Of a stretch of 64,000 nucleotides of DNA, positions 42,193-50,864 are shown piece after piece. The notes beneath the pieces are model-generated. The model worked only from the letters and a program-made list of their open reading frames with translations. It did not search any database and was not told the origin of the DNA. Every line of letters starts with the position of its first letter. Within the stretch, counting starts at the first letter, position 1. Both the position numbers and the translations under genes were made by a program. This DNA is from DASTCZ01 sp035308165 (GTDB lineage: Bacteria; Acidobacteriota; Terriglobia; Acidiferrales; UBA7541): the NCBI GenBank assembly GCA_035308165.1, contig DATGHC010000068.1, forward strand, positions 62,001 to 126,000, given 5' to 3'.

Positions 42193-44298
42193 ATGAGAGT
42201 GTCCCTGAGATACGCTGCAATCGTCTTCGCCGGGCTGATGGCCGCCGCTGTTGCCACTGGGCGAACTTCCGCGCAGGCGAAAGCCACGCCGCCTGCCGAC
42301 GTTTCCGCGGAACAAAAGTTTTCCCAACCCGACCCCTCGAAACGGTCGGAAGCGCTGTATGACTTCGCCATGGGCCACCTGAATGAAGTTTATTTCGTGA
42401 ATACCAATGAGAGCAGCTACGCGAACGCGGCACTGGATTTCTACAAGAAGGCCTATGCGCTGGACCCGAATTCACAGGTGATCGGCGAGCACCTGGCGGA
42501 GATGTATTACGAGGCGCACAGGACGCATGATGCCGTGATTGAAGCGCAGGGAATCCTGCAGAAAGACCCCGGCAACCTGCCCGTACGCAAACTTCTGGTG
42601 CGGATTTACCTGAGGACTCTCGGCAACATCACCGAATCGTCTGTCCAGCAGGACTCGGCGGTGCGCGCCATCGAGCAACTGGAGCAAATCCGGAGGTTGG
42701 ATCCACAGGATACGGAGTCTTCCCTTTGGCTGTCGCGGCTATACCGCTTACGGGGGGATTCAAACAAAGCCGAAAGTATCTTGAAGGATTTGCTGGAACG
42801 TAACCCAAGTGATGCCTCGGTGGCCGAACAGGAAGCTCAACTTATGCTGGACCAGAGCCGCGCGCAAGAGGCCGCTACGATGCTGCAGGGAGTCGTGTCG
42901 CGCACGCCTTCGGCGAGGCTGCTGGATTTGCTGGGCGAAGCGCATGAGCAGTTGCGTGATTTTTCCAATTCCGAAAAAGCTTACCGGGAGGCGGTGGATC
43001 TGGAGCCCGAAGAACCCGCGCATCACCGGGGACTAGCACAGGCGCTCGCGGCACAGGAAAAATTTGCGGAAGCGCTGGAGCAATACCAGCGCCTGGCGGC
43101 ATTGGATCCGGATGACCCCGACAATTATCTTCAAATGGCGGAGATGGACCGCCAGCTTCACCGCTTGGACGACGCGGAAAAAAACATCGTGCAGGCCAAG
43201 CAGCGCGCCCCGGGAAACCTCGAAGTGGTGTACAGCGAGGCCATGATTTATGAGGCGCAGGGGCGTTACGATGATGCCGTCAAAGTCCTTTCTTCCGCGG
43301 TGACCAACATCAAAGCAGACACGTCGGCGGCGCCATCGCACCGGCGGTCGCTCGCGGTGCTTTACGAGCAGCTCGGGCGGCTCTACCGCGAGACGGAAAA
43401 ATATCCCGCGGCGCTGAATACCTTCGCGGAATTGGCTGCGCTGGGTGACGAAGAGGCGCGGCGAGCGGATCTTCAAATCGTGGACACCTATCGCGCCGGA
43501 CACGACCTGCCGCATGCGCTGGAGGCGGCGCAGAAAGCTCTGAAGAAATATCCCCAGGACCGCGACCTGCGCGTCACGCAAGCTCTGTTGATCAGCGACA
43601 AGGGCGATCCGGATCAGGCCGCTTCCTTGTTGCGCGCATTGCTGACGCACACCGCGGAAGACTTCGAGATCGATCTGGATTTGGGCCAGGTTTATCAACA
43701 GAACCGGCGCTACGCGGAAGCCGAAGCAGCGATGGCGCAGGCGGGTCAAGTTGCCACCCGCGACTCGGACCGTGAAATGGTTTGGTTCATGCTTGGCGCG
43801 ACTCTTGAGCGGGAGAAAAAATACGACCAGGCGGAGGAAGAATTCAAGCGAGTGTTGGCGGTGAATCCAAAGAACGCGCCAGTGCTGAATTATTACGGTT
43901 ATATGCTGGCCGACCGCGGGGTGCGGCTCTCGGAAGCCACGGATCTGGTGAAACGCGCGCTTGCGGAAGACCCGGACAACGGTTCGTACCTGGACAGCCT
44001 GGGATGGGCTTACTACAAGCAGGACAAACTGGCGGAAGCAGAAGACACGCTTCGGCAGGCTGCGGAAAAAGTGCACAACGACGCCACGGTCCTTGAGCAC
44101 CTCGGCGACGTTTATATGAAGCGCGGAAAATCGGTGCAGGCGCTGGCCCAGTGGGACCACGCGCTTGCGGAATGGCATCGTGCAGTGCCGGCCGACGTGG
44201 AACCCGAGAGAATTGCCGCCCTGGAGGCCAAGCTTTCGGCCGTCAGGCAACGCATCGCGCAGAAGCCCGGCGGGAAAGACCAACCGCTCGAAAATTGA
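42193..44298 (+). CDS. Exported tetratricopeptide repeat protein
   Basis: From ATG 42193 (MRVSLRYAAIVFAGLMAAAVATG) the product is about 701 residues with a signal peptide; an ATG at 42136 would add 19 residues ahead of it. At least ten TPR units follow from residue 60 to the end, for example ANAALDFYKKAYALDPNSQ, SEKAYREAVDLEPEEPAHH, AEEEFKRVLAVNPKNAPVLN and AEDTLRQAAEKVHNDATVLEHLGDVYMKRG. TPR arrays bind protein partners; the periplasm or outer membrane is the likely site. The stop lies four bases before ispE, so the two are co-transcribed. Which complex it serves is unknown. Confidence 0.85.
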   Translation: MRVSLRYAAIVFAGLMAAAVATGRTSAQAKATPPADVSAEQKFSQPDPSKRSEALYDFAMGHLNEVYFVNTNESSYANAALDFYKKAYALDPNSQVIGEHLAEMYYEAHRTHDAVIEAQGILQKDPGNLPVRKLLVRIYLRTLGNITESSVQQDSAVRAIEQLEQIRRLDPQDTESSLWLSRLYRLRGDSNKAESILKDLLERNPSDASVAEQEAQLMLDQSRAQEAATMLQGVVSRTPSARLLDLLGEAHEQLRDFSNSEKAYREAVDLEPEEPAHHRGLAQALAAQEKFAEALEQYQRLAALDPDDPDNYLQMAEMDRQLHRLDDAEKNIVQAKQRAPGNLEVVYSEAMIYEAQGRYDDAVKVLSSAVTNIKADTSAAPSHRRSLAVLYEQLGRLYRETEKYPAALNTFAELAALGDEEARRADLQIVDTYRAGHDLPHALEAAQKALKKYPQDRDLRVTQALLISDKGDPDQAASLLRALLTHTAEDFEIDLDLGQVYQQNRRYAEAEAAMAQAGQVATRDSDREMVWFMLGATLEREKKYDQAEEEFKRVLAVNPKNAPVLNYYGYMLADRGVRLSEATDLVKRALAEDPDNGSYLDSLGWAYYKQDKLAEAEDTLRQAAEKVHNDATVLEHLGDVYMKRGKSVQALAQWDHALAEWHRAVPADVEPERIAALEAKLSAVRQRIAQKPGGKDQPLEN

Positions 44299-44302
44299 CA
44301 CT

Positions 44303-45202
44303 ATGTCTCCTGTACGCCTTCCCGCCTTTGCAAAAATAAACATGCGTCTGGAAGTGGTTGGACAGCGCGCGGACGGTTACCACGAGCTGCGGACAATTTT
44401 TCAGAGCATATCACTGCACGACGTTCTTGAGCTGGAGGCCACGCGCGGCTCGCGCGTTGAGTTGACGATTGAAGGCGATTCAGCGCTGGCGGCTGAGCTC
44501 CCTCGGGACAATCTTGTTTACCGGGCGATTGAACTTGCGCGGCGCGAGCTGGGTTGGCGGCGCGGCGTTCGGGCCCGGCTGCAGAAAAACATTCCCGTGG
44601 GGGGCGGCCTTGGCGGGGGATCGAGTGACGCCGCTGCGGCGCTGATTGGAATGATGCGGCTGGCGCGGAAGGAGATTCCGTTGGCGCGGCTGATGGAGTT
44701 GGGCTCCAGCCTGGGCGCCGATGTGCCCTTTTTCCTTCATGGAGGGCGGGCACTGGGCGTCAGCCGGGGGGATGAAATTTATCCGCTTCCCGATGGCCCG
44801 CAGGAAAAAGTGGTGGTCGTGTCTCCCGATAAGATATCCGTGCGGACCAAGGACGCCTATCGGTGGTTGGGTGGCCGATTGACAAAGCGCAGCTCGGCCA
44901 ATAGAATGTTTGAGTTCTGCGCTCTGTGCTGGAGCGCGCAGGGATCCGGGCTCTTCAATGATTTTGAAGCGGCCGTCTTCCCGCGCCACCCGCGTTTAAG
45001 CAAAATCAAGCGGGCCTTGCTTCAGCAAGGGGCCGCGGAAGCCTCACTGGCGGGTAGCGGTTCGGCGGTGTTCGCACTGTTCCGAAGCCCAGTGATGGCG
45101 CGCCGAGCCGCCCAAGGGTTCCCGCAGGACCAGGTTTTCATCTGCGATACCGTTTCGAGGGGAGAGTACCGCCGCGCGCAGCTTGGCCGCGGTGGTGCCT
45201 GA
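44303..45202 (+). CDS. ispE: 4-diphosphocytidyl-2-C-methyl-D-erythritol kinase
   Basis: From ATG 44303 the product is 299 residues. It opens with PAFAKINMRLEVVGQRADGYHEL and has the GHMP-kinase ATP loop IPVGGGLGGGSSDAAAALIGM near residue 94 and the C-terminal SLAGSGSAVFALF. It phosphorylates CDP-ME in the MEP isoprenoid route; ispD and ispF are encoded 9-10 kb away in the same direction. It follows the TPR gene by four bases and is followed by prs after ten bases. Confidence 0.95.
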   Translation: MSPVRLPAFAKINMRLEVVGQRADGYHELRTIFQSISLHDVLELEATRGSRVELTIEGDSALAAELPRDNLVYRAIELARRELGWRRGVRARLQKNIPVGGGLGGGSSDAAAALIGMMRLARKEIPLARLMELGSSLGADVPFFLHGGRALGVSRGDEIYPLPDGPQEKVVVVSPDKISVRTKDAYRWLGGRLTKRSSANRMFEFCALCWSAQGSGLFNDFEAAVFPRHPRLSKIKRALLQQGAAEASLAGSGSAVFALFRSPVMARRAAQGFPQDQVFICDTVSRGEYRRAQLGRGGA

Positions 45203-45212
45203 ATTCGGCCTG

Positions 45213-46157
45213 ATGATTGACGAAAAATTCAAGATTTTTTCGGGCACTTCCAGCCCCCACCTTGCGGATGAAATCTGCGGACACCTGGACTGCGCCCGCG
45301 GGCGCGCCAACCTGGGCAAATTCAGCGACGGCGAAATCTATTTTCAGATATTGGAAAATGTGCGCGGAGCAGATGTCTTCGTGGTGCAGCCCTGCACGCA
45401 GCCGGCGGATTTTCACTTGATGGAATTGCTGATGATGATTGACGCGTTCAAACGCGCGTCCGCTTGGCGCATCACAGCGGTGATTCCTTACTACTGTTAT
45501 GCGCGGCAGGACCGGAAGGACAAGCCCCGCGTGCCGATTTCCGCCAAACTTGTGGCGGACTTACTGGAAACCGCGGGAGCCAGCCGCGCACTGACGCTCG
45601 ATTTGCACGCTCCGCAGATTCAGGGGTATTTCAACGTGCCGGTCGACCATCTGTACGCTTCGCCGGTGATGATTGATTACTTCAAGCAGAAATCGCTGCC
45701 CAACCTGACCGTGGTTTCTCCCGATGCGGGCGGCGTGGAGCGCGCGCGGGCCTTCGCGAAGAAGCTGGATGCCCCGCTGGCCATTGTGGACAAACGGCGC
45801 GTGGACGTAAACGTGGCCGAGGTAATGAACCTGATCGGAGAGGTCCGCGGTCGCACGGCGCTGGTGGTGGACGACATTATTGACACGGCAGGGACACTGG
45901 TGAAAACCGCGGAAGCCCTGCTGGCCGAAGGTGCCAAGGCAGTTTATGCGGCGGCCACCCACCCGGTGCTCTCCGGGCCGGCCGTGGAGCGCATTACGAA
46001 ATCGGAGCTGAAGGAAATTGTGGTCACCAATTCCGTGCCGCTTTCCGAAGCCGCGCGGAAGATGAAGAAGATAAAAGTCCTGAGCGTGGCCGACTTGCTG
46101 GCGCGCGGCATCCGTTCGATTCATGAAGAGACATCCATCAGCGAGCTGTTTAATTAG
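45213..46157 (+). CDS. prs: Ribose-phosphate pyrophosphokinase
   Basis: From ATG 45213 the product is 314 residues. Marks are FKIFSGTSSPHLADEIC, FSDGEIYFQI, PYYCYARQDRKDKPRVPISAKLVADLL, the DLHAPQIQGYFNVPVDHL motif and the PRPP loop VVDDIIDTAGTLVKT. It makes PRPP from ribose 5-phosphate and ATP for nucleotide and amino acid synthesis. Placement between ispE and the L25 gene is a common bacterial order. An in-frame TTG at 45183 overlaps ispE and was not used. Confidence 0.96.
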   Translation: MIDEKFKIFSGTSSPHLADEICGHLDCARGRANLGKFSDGEIYFQILENVRGADVFVVQPCTQPADFHLMELLMMIDAFKRASAWRITAVIPYYCYARQDRKDKPRVPISAKLVADLLETAGASRALTLDLHAPQIQGYFNVPVDHLYASPVMIDYFKQKSLPNLTVVSPDAGGVERARAFAKKLDAPLAIVDKRRVDVNVAEVMNLIGEVRGRTALVVDDIIDTAGTLVKTAEALLAEGAKAVYAAATHPVLSGPAVERITKSELKEIVVTNSVPLSEAARKMKKIKVLSVADLLARGIRSIHEETSISELFN

Positions 46158-46200
46158 CGCGGCCCGCTGAACGAAATTCTGAAAGATCAAGGAAGGACGT

Positions 46201-46929
46201 ATGGCCCAAATTATTGTGGAAGCCACCCGCCGCGACCACCGCGGAAAGAATGAGGCCAGGCGGCTGCGCGTTTCCGGCCAGGTTCCCGCCGTGATTTATG
46301 GCGGGAAGGGCGAAGCGCAAGCCGTGGCCGTCAACACCAAGCAGATGTCGAGCATCCTGCGCTCGCAATCGGGACACAACACTATTTTCACCATCAAATT
46401 ACCGGACAGCGAAGAAAGCGCCATGGTGAAGGACTTGCAGGTGGATCCCGTCAAGGGAGTCCTGATCCATGTGGACCTGATGCGCGTTGCCATGGACGTG
46501 CGCATGCGCGTAAAGATTCCGGTGCACACGTTTGGCGAACCGCAGGGCGTGAAGTTGCAGGGCGGAATTTTTGAAATGGTCACACGCGAAGTCGAAATTG
46601 AGTGTTTGCCCACGGAAATTCCGGGCGAGTTCCGCGTGGATGTCACGGAGTTGATGATCGGCAAGCAGTTGCGCGCCGGACAAATTGCCATGGATCCCGC
46701 GAAGATGACGCTGGTCACCGATCCTCAGCGCGTGATCGCGCACGTGGTTGCTCTGCGCGTGGAAGAAGAGAAGCCGGCCGAGGCAGTGGCGGCCGAAGCA
46801 GCCGCGGTGCCTGCCGAGCCCGAAGTCATCAAGAAGGGCAAGAAGGAAGAAGAAGGCGAAGAGGGCGCAGCCGAGCCGGCAGCGGCGGAACCGAAGGCCG
46901 AAAAGAAAGAAAAGAAAGAGAAGAAGTAA
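46201..46929 (+). CDS. rplY: 50S ribosomal protein L25 (CTC form) with acidic-lysine tail
   Basis: The 242-residue protein starts behind AAGGAAGGA. Residues 1-95 are the L25 domain (IIVEATRRDHRGKNEARRLRVSGQVPAVIYGG), which binds 5S rRNA. Residues 95-185 are the TL5/CTC beta-rich domain (VDPVKGVLIHVDLMRVAMDVRMRVKIPVHTFG). The last 50 or so residues are an Ala/Glu/Lys tail ending in KAEKKEKKEKK, which is longer than in E. coli L25 and probably disordered. pth follows after three bases, the standard order. Confidence 0.95.
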   Translation: MAQIIVEATRRDHRGKNEARRLRVSGQVPAVIYGGKGEAQAVAVNTKQMSSILRSQSGHNTIFTIKLPDSEESAMVKDLQVDPVKGVLIHVDLMRVAMDVRMRVKIPVHTFGEPQGVKLQGGIFEMVTREVEIECLPTEIPGEFRVDVTELMIGKQLRAGQIAMDPAKMTLVTDPQRVIAHVVALRVEEEKPAEAVAAEAAAVPAEPEVIKKGKKEEEGEEGAAEPAAAEPKAEKKEKKEKK

Positions 46930-46932
46930 GCC

Positions 46933-47562
46933 ATGGCGGGAGAAATTCCCGCGGAGCAGGCGGCCGAGCGAATGTGGCTCATCGTGGGACTCGGCAATCC
47001 GGGCATGGAATACGCCTGGACGCCGCACAACATGGGGTTTATGGCCGTGGACCGGCTGGCGGAAGCGGGCCACATCCGCGTGGAGCGGCCGGAGGCCAAG
47101 TCATACATCGGGCGGGGGATGTTGGCGGGACAGGAAGTCGTGCTCGCCAAGCCGCAAACGATGATGAATCTGAGCGGGATGGCCGCGCGGGAGTTGCTCG
47201 AGCGGCTGGAGCTGAGGCCCGCGAATTTGATTGTGTTGTGCGATGAAGTGATGTTGCCGTGGGGCATGATCCGCGTTGGACAGCATGGCAGCGCGGGCAC
47301 GCACAACGGAATGAAGTCGGTGATTGGCGCGCTCGGCACCATGGATTTTTGCCGCGTGCGTTTGGGAGTAGGCCCCGATCATCCCGTGGGGGACCTGGCG
47401 GCCTACGTGTTGCACCAGTTGCGGCGGGCCGAAATCGAGAATGCCGCCGAAATGATTGACCAGGCCGCGCAGGCCGTTGAAGTAATTTTGAAAAATGGAG
47501 TGGCGCGTGCGATGAACCAGTTCAACCGTCGCGTGCCGCCCCCGGAAACGCCGGAAACTTAG
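46933..47562 (+). CDS. pth: Peptidyl-tRNA hydrolase
   Basis: The 209-residue frame starts with ATG 46933, but the conserved part begins at Met14 (MWLIVGLGNPG), so the start could be 46972. Catalytic His32 is in TPHNMGF, with the Asn of GLGNPG; KPQTMMNLSGMAA and HGSAGTHNGMKSVIGALG follow. It releases peptides from peptidyl-tRNA that has fallen off the ribosome. Overlap with the L25 gene spacing (three bases) argues for one transcript. Confidence 0.95.
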   Translation: MAGEIPAEQAAERMWLIVGLGNPGMEYAWTPHNMGFMAVDRLAEAGHIRVERPEAKSYIGRGMLAGQEVVLAKPQTMMNLSGMAARELLERLELRPANLIVLCDEVMLPWGMIRVGQHGSAGTHNGMKSVIGALGTMDFCRVRLGVGPDHPVGDLAAYVLHQLRRAEIENAAEMIDQAAQAVEVILKNGVARAMNQFNRRVPPPETPET

Positions 47563-47609
47563 GAATTGCTCCGCCGGGCGGGAGGTGTTGCCCGCGGAAT
47601 CGAGGACAC

Positions 47610-48038
47610 ATGGAAGAGAGACTGTACGACCTGATTTTTATCTTGCGACCGGCAACACCGGAAGAAGAAATCGCCAAGTTGACGCACACGCTCGAGCAGG
47701 TGATCAGCGAGCATCACGGCAAAATCGAGAAGCAGGAAAACTGGGGCACCAAGCGGCTGGCCTACCGCGTCAGCAAGCACCGCGAGGGTATCTTCATTTA
47801 TTTGTCGCTGAAGAGCACGGATGGCGAGATGGTGAAGGAACTCGAGCGCCGGCTGAAGGTGGCCGAACCGGTGATCAAGTATCAAACCATCCGCCTGGAT
47901 GAAGAGATGAAGCTGCAGAAGAAACTGGTGGCACGCCGGGAAAAGAAGATTGCGCGCCGGCCACGCCGTCAGGCGCCGCCGGCAGCGGCCGCAGCAGCAC
48001 CCACGGGTGAACAACCGTCGGCCACGCCGGCGACCTGA
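47610..48038 (+). CDS. rpsF: 30S ribosomal protein S6
   Basis: The 142-residue protein starts MEERLYDLIFILRPATPEEEIAKL behind GAGGA. It has NWGTKRLAYRVSKHREGIFIYLSLKS, the S6 core, and an Arg/Ala/Pro tail from about residue 105 not present in E. coli S6. It binds the central domain of 16S rRNA with S18, whose gene follows after 33 bases. Confidence 0.95.
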   Translation: MEERLYDLIFILRPATPEEEIAKLTHTLEQVISEHHGKIEKQENWGTKRLAYRVSKHREGIFIYLSLKSTDGEMVKELERRLKVAEPVIKYQTIRLDEEMKLQKKLVARREKKIARRPRRQAPPAAAAAAPTGEQPSATPAT

Positions 48039-48071
48039 ACGAATTTCAGATTTGAGTGAAAGGACCTACAG

Positions 48072-48515
48072 ATGTCTGACCAAGAAAATGTACCGCCCGC
48101 GGCGCCACCGGCGCCCGCTGCTCCTGCGGCACCTTCCGGGCCACCCTCGGCGCCACGACCGCGCTCCTCGGGGCCCGGTGGTGGAGGCGATAGAGGTGAC
48201 AGAGGCGATCGCGGTGGGCGTCCGCCGCGCGATGACAGAGGTGGAGGCGGACCAGGCGGTGGCCCCGGAGGACCCGGTGGCCGCAAGGGGAAGCGCCAGT
48301 TTTTCCGCAAGCGCAAGGTGTGCCGCTTCTGCGTGGACAAAGTTGATTTCATTGACTACAAGAAGGCCGAGATGCTCCACCAATTTGTCCAGGACCGCGG
48401 CAAAATCCTGCCGCGCCGGATGACCGGCACCTGCTCGCGCCACCAGCGTTGGCTTTGCGAGGCGATTAAGCGGGCGCGCAACATCGCCCTGCTGCCGTTT
48501 GCATCGGAACTCTAA
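48072..48515 (+). CDS. rpsR: 30S ribosomal protein S18 with long disordered N-terminal extension
   Basis: The conserved S18 core begins near residue 75: KRQFFRKRKVCRFCVDKVDFIDYKKAEMLHQF, then KILPRRMTGTCSRHQRWLCEAIKRARNIALLPF. S18 is usually 75-90 residues, but this protein has 147. The first 72 are an Ala/Pro run followed by Gly/Arg/Asp repeats (GDRGDRGDRGGRPPRDDRGG), much like an RGG-type RNA-binding tail. Two CxxC/CxRH cysteines suggest the zinc-binding (C+) form. The ATG is behind AAAGGA, so the extension is probably translated. Confidence 0.94.
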   Translation: MSDQENVPPAAPPAPAAPAAPSGPPSAPRPRSSGPGGGGDRGDRGDRGGRPPRDDRGGGGPGGGPGGPGGRKGKRQFFRKRKVCRFCVDKVDFIDYKKAEMLHQFVQDRGKILPRRMTGTCSRHQRWLCEAIKRARNIALLPFASEL

Positions 48516-48537
48516 AGGAAAGATTGCGAGAAAAACC

Positions 48538-48990
48538 ATGCAGATCATTTTGCAGGAAGATGTGGAAAAGCTTGGCACACGCGGCCAGGTGGTTGAGGTT
48601 GCCGAAGGTTACGCACGCAATTACCTGTTGCCGCGCAACCTGGCACTGCCCGCATCCGCGGGAAATCTGAAGCGGTTGGAAAAGATCCGCACCGTGTTGG
48701 CCAAGAAAACCGCCACCGAGCGCGACCAGGCGCAGAAATACGCCGAAGTTCTGAATGGCGTCACAGTCAGTCTAGTTCGCAAGGCGGGGGAGACCGACCA
48801 GCTCTTTGGGTCCGTAACCACGGCGGACCTGGCAGAGGAACTCGCCAAGCTCGGGCATGAAGTGGACAAGCGCAAGATCCAGCTCGACGAGCCCATAAAG
48901 CTGCTAGGCGAATTCCAGGTTACGGTGAAGCTCTACACCGACGTTGCTGCACAATTCAAAGTTATAGTGACGCGCGAATCGGCTGCCTGA
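48538..48990 (+). CDS. rplI: 50S ribosomal protein L9
   Basis: From ATG 48538 the product is 150 residues, the family length. MQIILQEDVEKLGTRGQVVEVAEGYARNYLLPRNLALPAS is the typical N-domain; the long helix and LFGSVTTADLAEEL C-domain follow. It binds 23S rRNA near L1. It closes the rplY-pth-rpsF-rpsR-rplI block. Confidence 0.96.
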   Translation: MQIILQEDVEKLGTRGQVVEVAEGYARNYLLPRNLALPASAGNLKRLEKIRTVLAKKTATERDQAQKYAEVLNGVTVSLVRKAGETDQLFGSVTTADLAEELAKLGHEVDKRKIQLDEPIKLLGEFQVTVKLYTDVAAQFKVIVTRESAA

Positions 48991-49007
48991 TCCGGCTTTC
49001 CGGCGGA

Positions 49008-49025
49008 TTTTCCACGGTATCCACA
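49008..49025 (+). promoter_or_regulatory. Two adjacent DnaA-box-like 9-mers between rplI and dnaB
   Basis: TTTTCCACG (49008-49016) and GTATCCACA (49017-49025) match the DnaA box TTATCCACA in seven and eight of nine bases. They abut, in the 189-base gap before dnaB. A weak hairpin (ATCCG/CGGAT, 48990-49008) with a short T-run overlaps the left edge and may end the ribosomal operon. Confidence 0.3.
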
Positions 49026-49179
49026 GAGTGTTCGGGAAATCCTCAGCCCTGGTCCTAAAGATGACTCACGCTCGATAACGTTAACCCTCTATTCTTGCTG
49101 CTGCACAATCTGAATCAACTTGAAACTGTGCCCTTCCTGGGCGAAGATAAGGCGAATTTAAGCACGGGGAAAAACTCTT

Positions 49180-50529
49180 ATGGCCACGAATACACCGATT
49201 GAACGGCCCCTTCCACAAAACCCCGAGGCGGAACGCTCGGTGCTTGGCGCCATCCTGCTCGATAACCACATGCTGGACGTGGCGGTGGACAAGCTCAAGC
49301 CAGAGGATTTCTTTCAGGATAATCATCAGCGAATTTTTGCGCGGATGATCGAACTGAGCGAAGAGCGCCAGGCAATCGATCTGATTACGATGATCAACCG
49401 GTTGCAGCGAAATGGAGAACTGGAAACCGTCGGCGGCGCGGCGTATATCTCGCAGCTTGTAGATGGAGTGCCGCGGATCAGCAATGTGGACCACTACGCG
49501 CGAATCGTGAAGGAAAAAGCGGTCTTGCGCAGAGTGATCCATGCCACCCACAACATTCAGCAGCAGGCCATGGAAGCGACCGAAGATGCCGACGCCATCT
49601 TAGACAGCGCCGAATCCAGTCTTTTTGAAATCGCGGAAAATCGCGTCCGCGTTGGGCTGACCGGCATGGGCGACCTGGTTCGCAACAGCTACGATCGCAT
49701 CTCCCGGCTATTTGATGAAGGAAAACGAATCACCGGCGTTTCCACGGGCTATCATCAACTCGACGACCTCACCTCAGGATTGCAACCATCGGAACTTATT
49801 GTGCTCGCGGCGCGCCCTTCGGTTGGCAAGTCGGCCTTCGCGATAAACCTTGCGTCGAACGTAGGGATTCGGAACGCCCTGCCGGTCGCAATTTTCAGCC
49901 TGGAAATGTCCAAAGCATCTCTGCTGCTGCGCCTTCTTTCGGATCAGGCGCGCATTGACGCCCACAAGTTTCGCACCGGCCAGCTTCCGCGTGAAGACCG
50001 CATAAAAATTACGACCTCCTTGCAATTTCTTTCAGAGACTCCCTTGTGGATTGACGATTCCGGAGCCACCACCGTAATCGAAATGGGAGCCAAATGCCGC
50101 CGCATGAAACGTGACAATGGGCTCTCGCTGGTGATCATTGATTACTTGCAGCTAGTTTCCGCGCGCGGCCGCTTTAATACGCGCAACGAAGAAGTGGCCA
50201 GCATCACGCGTGGATTGAAGGCCATGGCCAAGGATCTGGATGTCCCCGTGGTCGTCCTGAGCCAGTTAACGCGCGCGCCCGAACGCGAGGACCGCGGGCC
50301 GGTTCTTTCCGATTTGAGGGACTCCGGCGCCATCGAGCAAGACGCTGATGTGGTGATGTTTCTGCACCGCCCGAAGATGTTCAAGGAGGGCGCAACACCC
50401 GAGGAACGCGGCGAAACACAGCTGATAATTGCCAAGCAGCGCAACGGCCCCACGGACATGCTTCGATTCGTCTTCTTACAACGGTACACGCTATTTGAGG
50501 AAGCAGCGCCCGCAACCCAAGGGATGTAG
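49180..50529 (+). CDS. dnaB: Replicative DNA helicase DnaB
   Basis: The 449-residue protein has the N-terminal domain (PQNPEAERSVLGAILLDNHML) and a RecA-like domain with Walker A at residues 211-218 (ARPSVGKS), VAIFSLEMSKASLLLRLL, Walker B LVIID at 317-321 and SQLTRAPE near 361. It unwinds DNA at the fork as a hexamer. Genes rpsF-rpsR-rplI-dnaB occur in this order in many bacteria. No intein is seen. Confidence 0.97.
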   Translation: MATNTPIERPLPQNPEAERSVLGAILLDNHMLDVAVDKLKPEDFFQDNHQRIFARMIELSEERQAIDLITMINRLQRNGELETVGGAAYISQLVDGVPRISNVDHYARIVKEKAVLRRVIHATHNIQQQAMEATEDADAILDSAESSLFEIAENRVRVGLTGMGDLVRNSYDRISRLFDEGKRITGVSTGYHQLDDLTSGLQPSELIVLAARPSVGKSAFAINLASNVGIRNALPVAIFSLEMSKASLLLRLLSDQARIDAHKFRTGQLPREDRIKITTSLQFLSETPLWIDDSGATTVIEMGAKCRRMKRDNGLSLVIIDYLQLVSARGRFNTRNEEVASITRGLKAMAKDLDVPVVVLSQLTRAPEREDRGPVLSDLRDSGAIEQDADVVMFLHRPKMFKEGATPEERGETQLIIAKQRNGPTDMLRFVFLQRYTLFEEAAPATQGM

Positions 50530-50864
50530 CGGCTTCGCACGTTCCGAGAGGGTGCAGCCCGTCGCAAACCTGCCACACCGCGTGTAGATCCGCCCGCGTG
50601 GAAAGCCTACGCGGAAACAGGTCAAGAAAACACTCGTCCAAATCCTTTTTAGAATGTGTAACTTGCAGTGAAAGGAATCGAACTCGCGCGTCGGTGAGTT
50701 TGGCTGCCCACTTGCACTCTGAGTGCGACGTGGGCCGGGCCGAGAGCAGTGTTGACTAACCGGCGCGCACACAGGGCAGCGGCCATTTTGCCCGAAGAGG
50801 ATTTGGACTATCCTCTTTGTTATAGACGAGAGTTCGATCGAAAAGCAGCTGTTGGATTGGGGCA
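50530..50864. other. Intergenic region between dnaB and alr
   Basis: The 335 bases hold no gene or RNA that I can support. A TTGACT (50752-50757) is present without a clear -10 partner. A stretch GGAATCGAACTC resembles a tRNA T-arm, but no cloverleaf can be built around it. Confidence 0.45.

Noticed and set aside
43033..44343. A 436-codon open frame on the minus strand opposite the TPR gene
   Set aside because: The plus strand has a consistent TPR pattern; the minus frame has no motif and many R, F and V residues typical of antisense shadows.
50690..50740. A tRNA-like stretch with GGAATCGAACTC
   Set aside because: No acceptor stem, anticodon arm or D-arm could be paired around it.
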